Shown: positions 15,808-25,506, numbered from the stretch's first letter. The stretch: 58,530 bases of DNA from Pseudoxanthomonas sp. (GCF_024710765.1 NZ_JANJUE010000168.1:1-58530), one strand, 5' to 3'. The notes: generated from the letters alone by a model not told the origin. A program made the numbers and translations.

Positions 15808-16191
15808 ATGACGGCTGGGCAGCGTAGTGAACACCCCGGATTGATGTTCGCCGCGGAAACGGAAGAATGCAGGTTGTTCGTTTTCGCCAGCGAGGCCGAC
15901 GCCATCGCCCAGTGTGAAGGCCTCGACGTGGAAGCGGCCCTCTGGTTGTTCTGGACCACGGACGGAACGCCGCTGGAGCCCGATTTCCTCATCCCGAATC
16001 GGCGAGGGTTGTTCCGGGTCGCCAATGGCAGTTATCGCCTTGTCGAGGCGTCGCCGGATCATCATGCGGATCTCGCCGAGGCGCTGGACATGCTCCTGTC
16101 CATGGAGCCGAATCCGTTCTTTTCTTCCCTGGAACAGGTGCGCGCGCATGTCGCGGGCGGCGGTGGGCCGGCGCGGGCATCCACGGCGTGA
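15808..16191 (+). CDS. Conserved-looking cytoplasmic protein of unknown function
   Basis: A 127-residue soluble protein without signal peptide. It is acidic, with alternating strands and helices (LMFAAETEECRLFVFASEAD, ALWLFWTTDGTPLEPDF, YRLVEASPDHHADLAEALDM). No family recognised. The ATG at 15808 has GGAGGG about 9 bp upstream; the open frame reaching back into the serine hydrolase gene is not needed. It sits 62 bp after that gene on the same strand and could be co-transcribed. Confidence 0.6.
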   Translation: MTAGQRSEHPGLMFAAETEECRLFVFASEADAIAQCEGLDVEAALWLFWTTDGTPLEPDFLIPNRRGLFRVANGSYRLVEASPDHHADLAEALDMLLSMEPNPFFSSLEQVRAHVAGGGGPARASTA

Positions 16192-16311
16192 GTCTTTGAC
16201 GGACCGGGACGCGCGCTTGCGGGATGGCGTTACTTTCCTCCCGCGCGGTGCCGGCATCAAGCATGGTTCCATGCGGCGCATGAAGCCGAATCCTGGATAG
16301 TCGCCACACTC

Positions 16312-17841
16312 ATGCGTCGCTCACTTTCATGGACGATCCGGGCCGCGCTGGCGGCGTGCGGCGTCGTGGTCGCGGTGTTCGCCATCGGCGTCAACTGGCC
16401 GGAGCGGGAAATCCGACCGGCTCGCAATGCGGGCGTCTGGATGATAGAACACGTCGATGTGGTGGACGTGGCGCGGGGCCAGCTGCTGCGGGATCAATCG
16501 ATCGTGTGGTCCGCGGGAACCATCACCGACGCAGGACCGGCCAGCGAAGTGAAAGCGCCCGCGCACGCCCGCCGCATCGACGGGCGCGGCCGCACGCTGA
16601 TGCCGGCGCTGTGGGACATGCACACCCATCTGTATGCGTTCTCGCCGTTGCTGGACATGCCGCTTTACGTCGCCTACGGCGTCACCCACGTGCGCGATCT
16701 GCAGGGCTGCCCGAGCGCGGACGATCCGTTCATCGCCTGCGCCGGCGACAAACAGCGCTGGAGCCGCGAGGCGCTGGCGGGCGAGCGGGTGGGGCCGGTG
16801 GTGATCGAATCCTCCAGCTTCATGGCCAATGGACCGGGCATGGTGAAGCGTCTGGGAGACGTGCCGGATTTCTTCGACACCGGCACACCGGACCAGGCGC
16901 GGGCCTTCGTCCGCCATTTCGCCGGAAAGGTTGACACCATCAAGGTCTACGACCGCATCCCCGCGCCGGCGTGGCGCGCGCTGGTGGACGAGGCGCGCAA
17001 GGCCGGCATGCCGGTCGTCGGCCATCGGCCACACGCGGTCAGTGCGATCGAAGCGGCGCGGGGGCAACGCAGCCTGGAACACGCCCGCTTCCTGCTGCAC
17101 GAATCCTTCGATGGCAGCGATGCATTGCGTGCCGTCGCCGGTACGCCCGCCTGGCACGAGGATCGCCGCGCCATGGTCGACCGGCACGATCCGCGCCGCG
17201 CCGATGCGATCTTCGCGGCGATGCGCGCGAACGGGACCTACTACGTGCCCACCCACCTGACCCGCTGGGTGGACGCCTACGCGGATCGGGCCGAAGTCCG
17301 CGAGGATCCGGCGCTGCGGACCCTGCATCCCCTGCTGCGGCGCCAATGGCGGGAAGACATCGACGAAACCCTGGCCAGGGATCCTTCGCCGGCCGCGCGC
17401 CAGGCCTATGTCGATTTCCACCGCAAGGGACTGGAATTGACGGGACGCGCGCAGCGGGCCGGTGTCCGGATCATGGTCGGCACCGACTACATCGCGCCGG
17501 GGCTGGACGTGCATCGCGAACTCGAACAACTGGTGCGGGCCGGATTGACCCCCGTCGAAGCGTTGCGGGCGGCCACCACGACACCGGCGGAATACGCCGG
17601 GCTCTCGCATCGGCATGGCCGGATCGCCCGGGGCCATGCGGCGGATTTCCTGTTGCTGGACCGGAACCCGCTGGAGGACATCCGCCACACCCGCCGCATC
17701 CGGGCGGTGGTGTTCAACGGGGCCGTGCATGACCGCGCGGCGCTCGATGGCATCCAGCGCGAGGTCGAATCACGCGCAGGGAGCTGGACGGTGGCCTGCA
17801 AGATCATCTGGCGGTTCCTGAAGCATCCAGTCGGATACTGA
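16312..17841 (+). CDS. Membrane-anchored or exported amidohydrolase
   Basis: A 509-residue metal-dependent hydrolase of the amidohydrolase superfamily. An N-terminal hydrophobic segment (about 8-26, AALAACGVVVAVFAIG) precedes the small beta domain. The barrel shows the HxH pair (LWDMHTHLYAF), further His ligands (VVGHRPHAVS and LEHARFLLHE) and the conserved Asp (VGTDYIAPG), followed by LLLDRNPLEDI, which is typical of imidazolonepropionase/prolidase-like members. Dipeptides or cyclic amides are typical substrates of the family; the true substrate is unknown. Located 120 bp after the preceding gene. Confidence 0.88.
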   Translation: MRRSLSWTIRAALAACGVVVAVFAIGVNWPEREIRPARNAGVWMIEHVDVVDVARGQLLRDQSIVWSAGTITDAGPASEVKAPAHARRIDGRGRTLMPALWDMHTHLYAFSPLLDMPLYVAYGVTHVRDLQGCPSADDPFIACAGDKQRWSREALAGERVGPVVIESSSFMANGPGMVKRLGDVPDFFDTGTPDQARAFVRHFAGKVDTIKVYDRIPAPAWRALVDEARKAGMPVVGHRPHAVSAIEAARGQRSLEHARFLLHESFDGSDALRAVAGTPAWHEDRRAMVDRHDPRRADAIFAAMRANGTYYVPTHLTRWVDAYADRAEVREDPALRTLHPLLRRQWREDIDETLARDPSPAARQAYVDFHRKGLELTGRAQRAGVRIMVGTDYIAPGLDVHRELEQLVRAGLTPVEALRAATTTPAEYAGLSHRHGRIARGHAADFLLLDRNPLEDIRHTRRIRAVVFNGAVHDRAALDGIQREVESRAGSWTVACKIIWRFLKHPVGY

Positions 17842-17970
17842 GGCCGGGTTCCGGCGAGACCTTGCGGACGCATGCGGGCCGATGGCGAAACGGATTCGGC
17901 GAAGGCAAGATGAAACGGTCGGTTGCGCAGGCCACCATCGCGCTGCCCGCGGTGGTGATTCGCTTGATTC

Positions 17971-18417
17971 ATGTCCAGGGAGAGGCAAGTGCTGAAATCG
18001 GGAGTGTTGGCGCTGGCGAGCGCGATTGTCCTGGCGGGGTGCGGTCTGGGGGATGCCGGAAAGCCCGACCCCTATGTCCTGTTGCCGGGGAAATGGGGAT
18101 GGGAGGGTTCCAACGATTGCAGGGAGGCTCCCGAGGTGATCAGTTTCAGCGCCAGCAGGAAGCACATGTATCTGGCGCTTTCGCCCGCGCGGGAAGACGG
18201 TGGCCGGGAGCCGAGGAGAGTGGGCGAGTATCGGATCCTCCAGCAAATTCCCGAGGGGCTGCGGATGTCGCTGAAGGGCGAAACGCGCATGGATGATTCC
18301 GGCCAGCCGGTGACATGGGATCTCGTCCTGGTGGATCGGGACACTTATTGCTGGCGGCGCAACGATTGGGGAGATGGCTGCACGAAGCCCCTCCGCCGTT
18401 GCGGGGTCGAAGCTTAG
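17971..18417 (+). CDS. Small lipoprotein
   Basis: A 148-residue protein with a lipoprotein signal ending in the lipobox LAGC (LALASAIVLAGCGLG). The mature part has a GKWGWEGSNDC start, a basic central region and a Cys-rich end (YCWRRNDWGDGCTKPLRRC), giving about four cysteines for disulfides. A GTG at 17989 preceded closely by GGGAGAGG is a good alternative start that would trim six residues. No known family. It converges with the AraC regulator gene, 15 bp away. Confidence 0.65.
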   Translation: MSRERQVLKSGVLALASAIVLAGCGLGDAGKPDPYVLLPGKWGWEGSNDCREAPEVISFSASRKHMYLALSPAREDGGREPRRVGEYRILQQIPEGLRMSLKGETRMDDSGQPVTWDLVLVDRDTYCWRRNDWGDGCTKPLRRCGVEA

Positions 18418-18432
18418 AAGTCCGGCGCCGCG

Positions 18433-19332
18433 TTACGCCGGCTGCCGCGCATACCGCCCCGGCGACATGCCTACGTACCGGCTGAACGCCGCGCTGAAGG
18501 CACTGGGCGAACCATAGCCCACGCGTTCGGCGGCTTCGCCCACGCTGGCGTCCTGGTGGCGCAGCAGGTCGCGGGCCAGGGCCATGCGCCAGGACAGCAG
18601 GTATTCCATCGGCGCGATGCCGACCTGGCGGGTGAAGCGATCGAAGAACGCCGAACGCGACAGCGCGGCGAGTCGGGCCAATTGTTCGATGGTCCAGCCA
18701 TGCGCGGGACGCGCGTGCATCTCGCGCAGGGTCGGAGCCAGGCGGGCGTCGGCCAGTCCGCGCAGCAGGCCGGGGGAATTCCCGTCGCCCGCCGAGGTGC
18801 GCAGCGTTTCCACCAGCAACAGATCGATCAGGCGCGCCAGCACGATCCCGCGTCCCGGCCGATCCGCGTCGGCTTCCTCGGCCAGCAGGCGCACCAGCAT
18901 CGACAGTCGCGGCTGGCCGCGCACGTGCACCAGCGCCGGCAACAGGGAGGTGAGCAGCGCCGGATCATGCGCGTCGAACCGGAACCAGCCGCCGAGCAAT
19001 CGCACATCCGGGGGACCATCCGTGCGTCCGTGGCGGATGTCGGCGGGGTGGGCGGCGGCGGCATGCGGATCGATCCGGGTGGGCAGATGCGTGTCGCCGC
19101 TGCCCAGGGTGAAGCCGGGCGTCGCCGGCAGCAGCACGAAATCGCCGGCTTCCAGCGCAACCGGCGGATGGTCATCGACGCGCAGCAGGCAAGCCCCTTC
19201 CAGCACCACGCAGAAACTGGGCTCGCCGAACTCGGTGTAGTGGACCGCCCAGGTCCCGGCGCCGCTGATGCCCTTGGAGAACACCGCGCGGGGCCGGAGC
19301 AGGCGGACGATGTCGGAGAGCGGGTCGTTCAT
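18433..19332 (-). CDS. AraC-family regulator with cupin sensor domain
   Basis: A 299-residue regulator. The N-terminal half is a cupin-like AraC ligand domain (SFCVVLEGACLLRVDD, LEAGDFVLLPATPGFTLG). The C-terminal half from about 200 carries two helix-turn-helix units ending in ERVGYGSPSAFSAAFSRYVG, the AraC signature. The ATG at 19332 is chosen over one 21 bp upstream. It is divergent from the short-chain dehydrogenase gene, a common arrangement in which this regulator type controls the dehydrogenase. Confidence 0.9.
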   Translation of the reverse strand: MNDPLSDIVRLLRPRAVFSKGISGAGTWAVHYTEFGEPSFCVVLEGACLLRVDDHPPVALEAGDFVLLPATPGFTLGSGDTHLPTRIDPHAAAAHPADIRHGRTDGPPDVRLLGGWFRFDAHDPALLTSLLPALVHVRGQPRLSMLVRLLAEEADADRPGRGIVLARLIDLLLVETLRTSAGDGNSPGLLRGLADARLAPTLREMHARPAHGWTIEQLARLAALSRSAFFDRFTRQVGIAPMEYLLSWRMALARDLLRHQDASVGEAAERVGYGSPSAFSAAFSRYVGMSPGRYARQPA

Positions 19333-19351
19333 GGTAGGACGATGGCTAAAC

Positions 19352-19386
19352 AAAATCGGACTTTATCGCATGGATAGTCCGGTTTT
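19352..19386. promoter_or_regulatory. Inverted repeat in the AraC/SDR divergent promoter region
   Basis: AAAATCGGACT at 19352-19362 pairs with AGTCCGGTTTT at 19376-19386, 10 of 11 positions, separated by 13 bp. It lies between two divergent starts 97 bp apart and is the most obvious operator candidate for the AraC-type regulator. Binding is inferred. Confidence 0.4.
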
Positions 19387-19429
19387 GGCCGCCTATCGTC
19401 TGTTCTCCCTTTTTCCTGGAGTTTCCCGC

Positions 19430-20167
19430 ATGAAGACCGTCCTGATTACCGGCTGTTCCTCCGGCTATGGCCTGGAGACCGCCCGCCACTTCCACGCGCG
19501 TGGCTGGCGCGTGGTCGCCAGCATGCGCACGCCCCGGCCTGACCGGCTGCCGTCGGACGAACGCATGAGTGTCCTGCCGCTGGACGTCACCCGACCGGAG
19601 AGCATCGCCGCCGCGCTGCGGGCCAGTGGTCCGATCGACGCGCTGGTCAACAACGCCGGCATCGGCCTGTTCGGCGCATTCGAGGCCACGCCGATGCAGA
19701 CGGTGCGGGAGATCTTCGAAACCAATACCTTTGGAGTGATGGCGATGACCCAGGCCGTGATTCCGCAGTTCCGCGAACGCGGCGCGGGAACGATCATCAA
19801 CGTCACCTCCAGCGCCACGCTCGCGCCCATGCCGCTGGTGGCGGCCTATACCGCCAGCAAGACCGCCATCGAGGGATTGACCGGGTCGCTGGCGCACGAG
19901 CTGGAAACGCTGGGCGTGACGGTGAAACTGGTCGAGCCGGGCTACGCGCCCACCACCCGTTTTGCCGTCAATGGCGAAGAGCGCATGCGTGGATTGATCC
20001 CCGAGGCCTATGCGGATTTTGCCAACCGTGTCTTCGCCGGGTTCGCCGGAAGCGATGCCTTCACCCGTGAAACCGATGTCGCGCAGGCGGTCTGGGAGGC
20101 AGCGAACGACACGACCGGCACCCTGCGGTTTCCGGCGGGCGCGGATGCGCGTGCGCTGGCACGTTGA
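19430..20167 (+). CDS. Short-chain dehydrogenase/reductase
   Basis: A 245-residue classical SDR. It has the cofactor motif TGCSSGYG near the start, NNAG (VNNAGIGLFGAF), the catalytic Ser in NVTSSATL and YTASK (Tyr and Lys). The basic residue after the first strand pair (RTPRPDR) suggests NADP(H) preference. TGGAG lies upstream of the ATG at 19430. It is divergent from the AraC-family gene and probably regulated by it. Substrate unknown. Confidence 0.9.
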   Translation: MKTVLITGCSSGYGLETARHFHARGWRVVASMRTPRPDRLPSDERMSVLPLDVTRPESIAAALRASGPIDALVNNAGIGLFGAFEATPMQTVREIFETNTFGVMAMTQAVIPQFRERGAGTIINVTSSATLAPMPLVAAYTASKTAIEGLTGSLAHELETLGVTVKLVEPGYAPTTRFAVNGEERMRGLIPEAYADFANRVFAGFAGSDAFTRETDVAQAVWEAANDTTGTLRFPAGADARALAR

Positions 20168-20339
20168 AGCACGTCGATCGCGCCGTTGGTCGAGCCCGCC
20201 AGGCGAGGCCGGGATCGGCGCGGAAACGGACATGTCGCGTGAATGGTGACTGCCGTCGAATATCCCCTCTTGACCGCAGGTGGCATACGGATCAATTTTT
20301 CCGGGACGCCCCAAGGGAGAAAGGGGACCCTACCTCGAC

Positions 20340-21761
20340 ATGGCCTACCTGTCCGCGCTGCTGTTCCTGGCGGCCCATGCCTGCGCCATCGGCATCTCCG
20401 GTGGCGCGCCCCTGGCGTCCTATCCGTTCCTGGTGCTCGCCACCCTGATCGCCGCGATCAGCTGCGCCTGGCGCGCACGGCGCACGGCGCGGCCGGAGCG
20501 GGAATGGGACCTGGCCGCACTGGCGATGCTGCTGTGGGGCGGCGGCATGCTGATGGCGACCTGGCAGGCGGTGACCGGTGGCCAATTGGCGGCCACCGTC
20601 AGCCTGCTCCTGTACGTGCTGTACGGCGTGCCGCTGACCTTCGCCATCGCCAGCGCGGGCAGCGAGGCATGGCCCCTGCGGCTCATCGACGCGGTACTGG
20701 CAATCGGTCTGGGCGCACTGTACGCGACGCACACGCTCTCACTGGCGGCCGACCAGACCGTCGGTGGGCAGAACTTCCTGGATCTCCGGCTGACCCTGGA
20801 TCTGGAGAACCTGTTCATCGCCACCTTCGCGCTCGTGCGGCTGGCGACCAGCACGAACGCCCGCGCACGCGATTATTTCCGCGCGTTGTCCTGCTTCGCG
20901 GTCGCCTATCTGCTGGTGGCGGCGATCACCAACCACTTCTTTGCCGATGTGGACTTCGGCGGATACGCCGATCTGATCATCGGCGTTCCGTTCCTGTGGC
21001 TGGCCATCCTGGCCCGGCAATCGCCCTCCGCGCCCGTCGTGCGCGCCTATCCGCCGCGTCGCAACCACCTGGTGCGGGCCGGCAGCCACTTGTTCCTGCC
21101 GCTGACCCTGCTGCCGATTTCCGCGCTGGTGGTCGGCAACCGGCCTTGGCTGGGAGCCCTGGGCTTCGTGCTGGCCACGCTGGGCGCGGGCGTCCGTGGC
21201 GTGCTGCTGCAGATCCGGACCTACGAGGAACGCGACCAGCTCGACGTGCTCGCGCGCATCGACGGCCTGACCCGGATTCCCAACCGCCGCCATTTCGAGG
21301 AATCGATGGACCGCGAGTGGCGGCGCTGCATGCGCTCGGGCGACTCGCTGGCGCTGCTGATGATCGACATCGACCATTTCAAGCAGATCAATGATGCCTA
21401 TGGGCATCCTGAGGGTGATCGCATCCTGCAGGCGGTCGCCCGTGCGCTGGCGGGATGCGCGCACCGTTCCTCGGACACGGTGGCCCGGTACGGGGGCGAG
21501 GAATTCGCGGCGCTGCTGCCCTCCATCGGCCGAAACGGCGCGTTGAACGTCGCCGAAGCCATGCGCGCGGCGGTCGAGGAACTCGCGTTGCCATCGCCCC
21601 TCGCCAACGGCGTGGTCACGATCAGCGTCGGCGTGGCCTTCATCGCGGCGGTGGACGGTGGCCATCCTTCCGATCTGCTCGCGAACGCGGACGAGGCGCT
21701 GTACCGCGCCAAGGCGGAGGGACGCAACCGGATTCGGGATGCCGCGCCTTCGGCGGCGTGA
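20340..21761 (+). CDS. Membrane-bound diguanylate cyclase (GGDEF)
   Basis: A 473-residue protein that should make cyclic-di-GMP from two GTP. About eight hydrophobic helices occupy residues 1-300 (ALLFLAAHACAIGI, LLLYVLYGVPLTFAI, LGALGFVLATLGAGV) and form a sensor of unknown input. The C-terminal GGDEF domain is intact: IDIDHFKQIND, GGEEF at 385-389 and the product-inhibition I-site RSSD at 376-379, five residues before it. The ATG at 20340 is preferred to the open frame 60 bp upstream. No EAL domain is attached. Confidence 0.93.
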   Translation: MAYLSALLFLAAHACAIGISGGAPLASYPFLVLATLIAAISCAWRARRTARPEREWDLAALAMLLWGGGMLMATWQAVTGGQLAATVSLLLYVLYGVPLTFAIASAGSEAWPLRLIDAVLAIGLGALYATHTLSLAADQTVGGQNFLDLRLTLDLENLFIATFALVRLATSTNARARDYFRALSCFAVAYLLVAAITNHFFADVDFGGYADLIIGVPFLWLAILARQSPSAPVVRAYPPRRNHLVRAGSHLFLPLTLLPISALVVGNRPWLGALGFVLATLGAGVRGVLLQIRTYEERDQLDVLARIDGLTRIPNRRHFEESMDREWRRCMRSGDSLALLMIDIDHFKQINDAYGHPEGDRILQAVARALAGCAHRSSDTVARYGGEEFAALLPSIGRNGALNVAEAMRAAVEELALPSPLANGVVTISVGVAFIAAVDGGHPSDLLANADEALYRAKAEGRNRIRDAAPSAA

Positions 21762-21791
21762 ACCGCTCCCGCTGGCAGGACGTGGCCGGCG

Positions 21792-22421
21792 TCAGCCATG
21801 TGCCGGCGCCAGCGGCTTGAGCAGCAGCAACAGGCACAGGCCCAGCATGAACACCGCCATCAGCGCATCCAGCACGCGCCAGGCGCGCGGGTCGCGGAAG
21901 ATCGGCAGCAACAGGCGCGCGCCGTATCCCAGGCTGGAGAACCACGCCACGCTGGCCAGGCAGGCCCCAATCGCGAAGGCGACGCGCGCCTGGCCCGCGT
22001 AGCGGGTGGACAGGCTGCCCAGCAGCACCATGGTGTCCAGATACACGTGGGGATTGAGGAAGGTGAACGCCAGGCAGGCCAGCCAGACGCGCCGGCCATC
22101 GGAACCGCCACCGGCTCCGGGTGCCAGCGCGCCGCCGCCACGCCAGGCGCGCCCGGCCGCCATCAACCCGTAGGCCGCCAGGAAGGCCGCGCCGCCGTAG
22201 CGGAGCGCTTCCAGCAGGAACGGCCAGCGGACGACCAGCGCGCCGATGCCGGCGACGCCACAGGCGATGAGCAGAATGTCGCCGAGCATGCAGGTCAGCA
22301 CCACCCGCCCGACATACCGGCGTTGCAGCCCCTGGCGCAGGACGAAGGCGTTCTGCGCGCCGATGGCGATGATGAGGCCGGCGCCGGCGGCGAAACCGGC
22401 GGAAGCGGCGGCAAGGAGCAT
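21792..22421 (-). CDS. argO: LysE/ArgO-family basic amino acid exporter
   Basis: A 209-residue inner-membrane exporter with about six helices. The family signature GLIIAIGAQNAFVLRQGLQR is near the N terminus and FLNPHVYLDTMVLLGS is in the middle. Family members export L-arginine or L-lysine when internal levels are too high. It is divergent from an ArgP/LysG-type LysR regulator, the known regulator of such exporters, which supports the call. Which amino acid is exported cannot be decided from sequence. Confidence 0.88.
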   Translation of the reverse strand: MLLAAASAGFAAGAGLIIAIGAQNAFVLRQGLQRRYVGRVVLTCMLGDILLIACGVAGIGALVVRWPFLLEALRYGGAAFLAAYGLMAAGRAWRGGGALAPGAGGGSDGRRVWLACLAFTFLNPHVYLDTMVLLGSLSTRYAGQARVAFAIGACLASVAWFSSLGYGARLLLPIFRDPRAWRVLDALMAVFMLGLCLLLLLKPLAPAHG

Positions 22422-22524
22422 GGGGATATCCGGAAGCGGGGCAGGGCAGGCTGCTCCGTTGGCCTGACTAAGACAAACTGGTTTTGCTTTAGGCTATGAA
22501 GAAAATCTAATCGGGTCGTCCGCC

Positions 22525-23421
22525 ATGGATCTCATCCATCCGCAACTGGCCGCATTCGCCGCGGTGCTGGAAGAGGGCAGCTTCGACGCCGCCGCGCATC
22601 GCCTGTCGATCACGCCATCGGCGGTGTCGCAACGGATCAAGACCCTGGAGGACCGCCTGGGCCAGGTGATGGTCGTACGCCAGGCGCCCTGCCGGCCAAC
22701 CCCGGCCGGCGAGAAGCTGCTGCGGCGGGTGCGGCCGATGCAGGCGCTGGAAGCCGAGGCGCTGGCGGACTTCCTGCCCGAGACCATGGAGGCGCCGGCG
22801 GCACGCTCGATTGCCATCGCGGTCAACGATGACTCGCTGGAAACCTGGTTCCTGGGCGCCTTGGCGCGGCTGCACCAGCGGCATGGTTACCTGTTCGACG
22901 TGCGGGTGGATGACCAGGATCACACGCTGGCGCTGTTGCGCGATGGTTCGGTACTGGGCGCGGTCACCGCGGAGTCGCGGCCGCTGCAGGGCTGCAACGT
23001 GCATCCGCTGGGCACGATGCGCTACTGCGCGATTGCCTCGCCGGCCTTCGCCGCGCGCCATTTCCACGGCGGTGTCGATGCCGCGGCGCTCGCGCAGGCG
23101 CCGATGGTGGTCTACAACCGCAAGGATGAACTGCAGGCCCGATTCGTCCGCCGCATCACCCGCGCCCGCCTGGCGCCGCCCACCCACTACCTGCCCACGT
23201 CGACCGGCTTCGTCGAAGCGGCCGCGCGTGGCCTGGGCTGGTGCCTGGCGCCGGAGTCGCTGGCCGCGCCGGCGCTGAAGGCCAAGGCCATCGTCAACAT
23301 CGATTCCTCCCGCTGGATCGACGTGCCGTTGTTCTGGCAGCACGCGGCGGTGCGATCGAGCACCCTGCGGCAGATCAGCGATGCCTTGCGCGAGGCGGCG
23401 GCGGAGGTGCTGCGCGGGTGA
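22525..23421 (+). CDS. argP: LysR-type regulator, ArgP/LysG-like
   Basis: A 298-residue LysR-type regulator. The N-terminal winged helix (LAAFAAVLEEGSFDAAAHRL, then ITPSAVSQRIKTLEDRLGQ) and effector domain match the ArgP/IciA/LysG subgroup. It senses lysine or arginine and activates the divergent exporter gene. The 103-bp gap has an AT-richer core (GACAAACTGGTTTTGCTTTA) suited to LysR binding. Start is the ATG at 22525. Confidence 0.88.
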   Translation: MDLIHPQLAAFAAVLEEGSFDAAAHRLSITPSAVSQRIKTLEDRLGQVMVVRQAPCRPTPAGEKLLRRVRPMQALEAEALADFLPETMEAPAARSIAIAVNDDSLETWFLGALARLHQRHGYLFDVRVDDQDHTLALLRDGSVLGAVTAESRPLQGCNVHPLGTMRYCAIASPAFAARHFHGGVDAAALAQAPMVVYNRKDELQARFVRRITRARLAPPTHYLPTSTGFVEAAARGLGWCLAPESLAAPALKAKAIVNIDSSRWIDVPLFWQHAAVRSSTLRQISDALREAAAEVLRG

Positions 23422-23448
23422 CGGAGGCGTGCACAGAAGGAGAGCCTG

Positions 23449-24498
23449 TCACGCCTGGAGCGCATGCCTGGTGGCGGCGCTCCAGTACCGGATGACCTCG
23501 CGGCAGGTTTTCGCCAGCGCCGGGTCCGCCTGCATGCCGTCCATCGACGTCGCCAACAGGCCCGACTCGACCATGCGCAGGAATGCGGAAAATCCCGGCG
23601 CCAGGGCGATGAGGTCCGCCGATTTGGCATGCGCGGGCAAACCGACGCGCTCGCCCATCAGGCGTAACCGCTCCGCCGCCGAATCGGCCTGGGCACCGAG
23701 GTCCATCACTACGGACGTGTTGGTCCGCAGGGTGAGGTCCACCCAGCCCAGGACCGTGGATGCGACGAGTTCCTGCCTGGCCAGTTGCTGGCCCTGGCGG
23801 CGGGCCAGCAGGCGCTCACGGAGCTGGCTGGCCGCACGGGGCAGCGTGCCATCGTCTGCGGCGCCCGCGTCGAGCGCGCGGGAAATCCGCCGCAGCAGAT
23901 CCTCCAGCAGGGGCACGAAATCGGCGTTGTGTTGCTCGGCTTTTTCGTAGGCCTTGGGGCTGTTGTCCTCCGCGCCAAAGGCCAGCTCCATGCCCAGCAA
24001 TCGCCAGTACGCATTGCGGCGAACCGCTTCCGGGTCCGGTGCCGGGGATCGCAGGGATGCTGCGGGGACCATCGGACCGACTTCGCCGCCCAGGATCACC
24101 TCGGTGGCATCCAGCCAGCGTTGCGTCGCCATGCCCGGCACGCCCAGCGATTCGCCGCTGCGATAGCGCTGCAGCACGCGCTGGAAAATCTGCACGGCAC
24201 GCGTGTTTTCCAGCAGGAAGGCGTAGCCGAGGTGATGCCACGCCGGGTTCGCATCCGGAGCGAAGCGTGCGAACGCGCCGGTGGCCCAGCGGGTTCGCCG
24301 CGCGGGACCGGCGGGGCGCGGCTCCGGCGCCCACGGTTCGGACGCATCCCAGACCTGCTCCAGGTGCAACAGCAGATCGAGTGGATCGGATGCCAGGACG
24401 ATTGCATCGAATGCGCCACTTCCGGCCTGGCCGGCGGGCGCGTCCGGGACGCTTGCGGGTTCGCCTGCGGCAATCCGTTCGACAAGCTGGATGAACAT
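23449..24498 (-). CDS. Protein of unknown function, helical
   Basis: A 349-residue soluble protein that I do not recognise. It starts at the ATG 24498, which has AAGGGGGG upstream; the frame stays open for 314 more codons but that part is antisense to the GST gene. The sequence is mainly helical (LDLLLHLEQVWDAS, NTRAVQIFQRVLQRYRSGE, PLLEDLLRRISRALDAG, ELVASTVLGWVDLTLRTNTS). It is divergent from the GST gene. Confidence 0.6.
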   Translation of the reverse strand: MFIQLVERIAAGEPASVPDAPAGQAGSGAFDAIVLASDPLDLLLHLEQVWDASEPWAPEPRPAGPARRTRWATGAFARFAPDANPAWHHLGYAFLLENTRAVQIFQRVLQRYRSGESLGVPGMATQRWLDATEVILGGEVGPMVPAASLRSPAPDPEAVRRNAYWRLLGMELAFGAEDNSPKAYEKAEQHNADFVPLLEDLLRRISRALDAGAADDGTLPRAASQLRERLLARRQGQQLARQELVASTVLGWVDLTLRTNTSVVMDLGAQADSAAERLRLMGERVGLPAHAKSADLIALAPGFSAFLRMVESGLLATSMDGMQADPALAKTCREVIRYWSAATRHALQA

Positions 24499-24675
24499 GG
24501 CCGGCCCCCCTTTTGGGATGAACCATCGTAGACCTCCGAACGGGCCACGCGCCAACGCCCGGAACCGGTGGGGGATTGCGGCGTCCCGATATACTTTCCA
24601 GTACGGTCCGCACCTGATCTGCATGCGGTCTGCATGCGACGGGCCGCCGCCATTGCTTCGACCAGGAGACACCAC

Positions 24676-25296
24676 GTGCTGAAAATCTGGGGCCGCATCA
24701 ACTCGTCCAATGTGCGCAAGGTGTTGTGGGCGGCGGAAGAACTCGGCCTGGCCTATGAATCCATCAATGCCGGCGGCGCATTCGGCCTGGTCGACGGTCC
24801 CGAGTACCGTGGCAAGAATCCCAATGGCCGGGTGCCGATGATCGAGGACGGCGACTTCGTGCTCTGGGAATCCAATGCGATCGTCCGCTACCTGATGGCG
24901 CGATACGGGACGGCGGATCTCCATCCGGCCGATCCCGCCCTGCGCGCCGATGCGGACAAGTGGATGGACTGGACCACCTCGACCTTCGCCGGACCGTTCC
25001 GCGATGTCTTCTGGGGCGTGTTGCGAACCGCGCCGGAACAGCAGGATTGGCCCGCCATCCGGACCGGCATTCATGACATCGACGCGCTGCTGCGGATTCC
25101 GGAGCAGGCGCTCGCCACCCAGCCCTATCTTTCCGGCCAGTCGTTCGGTATGGGCGACATCCCGCTGGGCAGCTTCATCTACGCCTGGTTCGGGATGCCG
25201 ATCGAACGGGCGCCGACACCGCACCTGCTGGCCTGGTACGAGCGCCTGAAGGCGCGGCCGGCCTATCGGAAGGCGGTCATGACCGCGCTGACCTGA
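24676..25296 (+). CDS. Glutathione S-transferase family protein
   Basis: A 206-residue cytosolic GST. The thioredoxin-like N-terminal domain (KIWGRINSSNVRKVLWAAEE, NGRVPMIEDGDFVLWESNAI with the cis-Pro and the glutathione-contacting ES pair) is followed by the all-helical domain from about 88. It starts with GTG at 24676, preceded by AGGAGA 6 bp away; upstream sequence is not coding. The substrate is unknown. WESNAI-type members include maleylacetoacetate isomerase-like and beta/theta-like GSTs. Confidence 0.88.
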   Translation: MLKIWGRINSSNVRKVLWAAEELGLAYESINAGGAFGLVDGPEYRGKNPNGRVPMIEDGDFVLWESNAIVRYLMARYGTADLHPADPALRADADKWMDWTTSTFAGPFRDVFWGVLRTAPEQQDWPAIRTGIHDIDALLRIPEQALATQPYLSGQSFGMGDIPLGSFIYAWFGMPIERAPTPHLLAWYERLKARPAYRKAVMTALT

Positions 25297-25506
25297 GGCG
25301 GCCGCGACCGCCTCATCCGTTTCGTCCGATGACAGGGCGAAGTGCAAACGCATGAAATTCCTGCAGGCGATGCCGACGGTGACGGGCGGCAGGGGAAACG
25401 GGTTCATCCGCGGGCAGTGGCTGCGCCGGCTGTGACGCAAGGGACACGAATGCTATGGTCAGGCGGCGGGCACCGCAGACGTGCGGCGAGGCAGGGAGCG
25501 CCACGG

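Noticed and set aside
24499-25440. N-terminal extension of the unknown protein at 23449-24498
   Set aside because: The added part is antisense to the GST gene, and a strong ribosome binding site supports the internal ATG at 24498.
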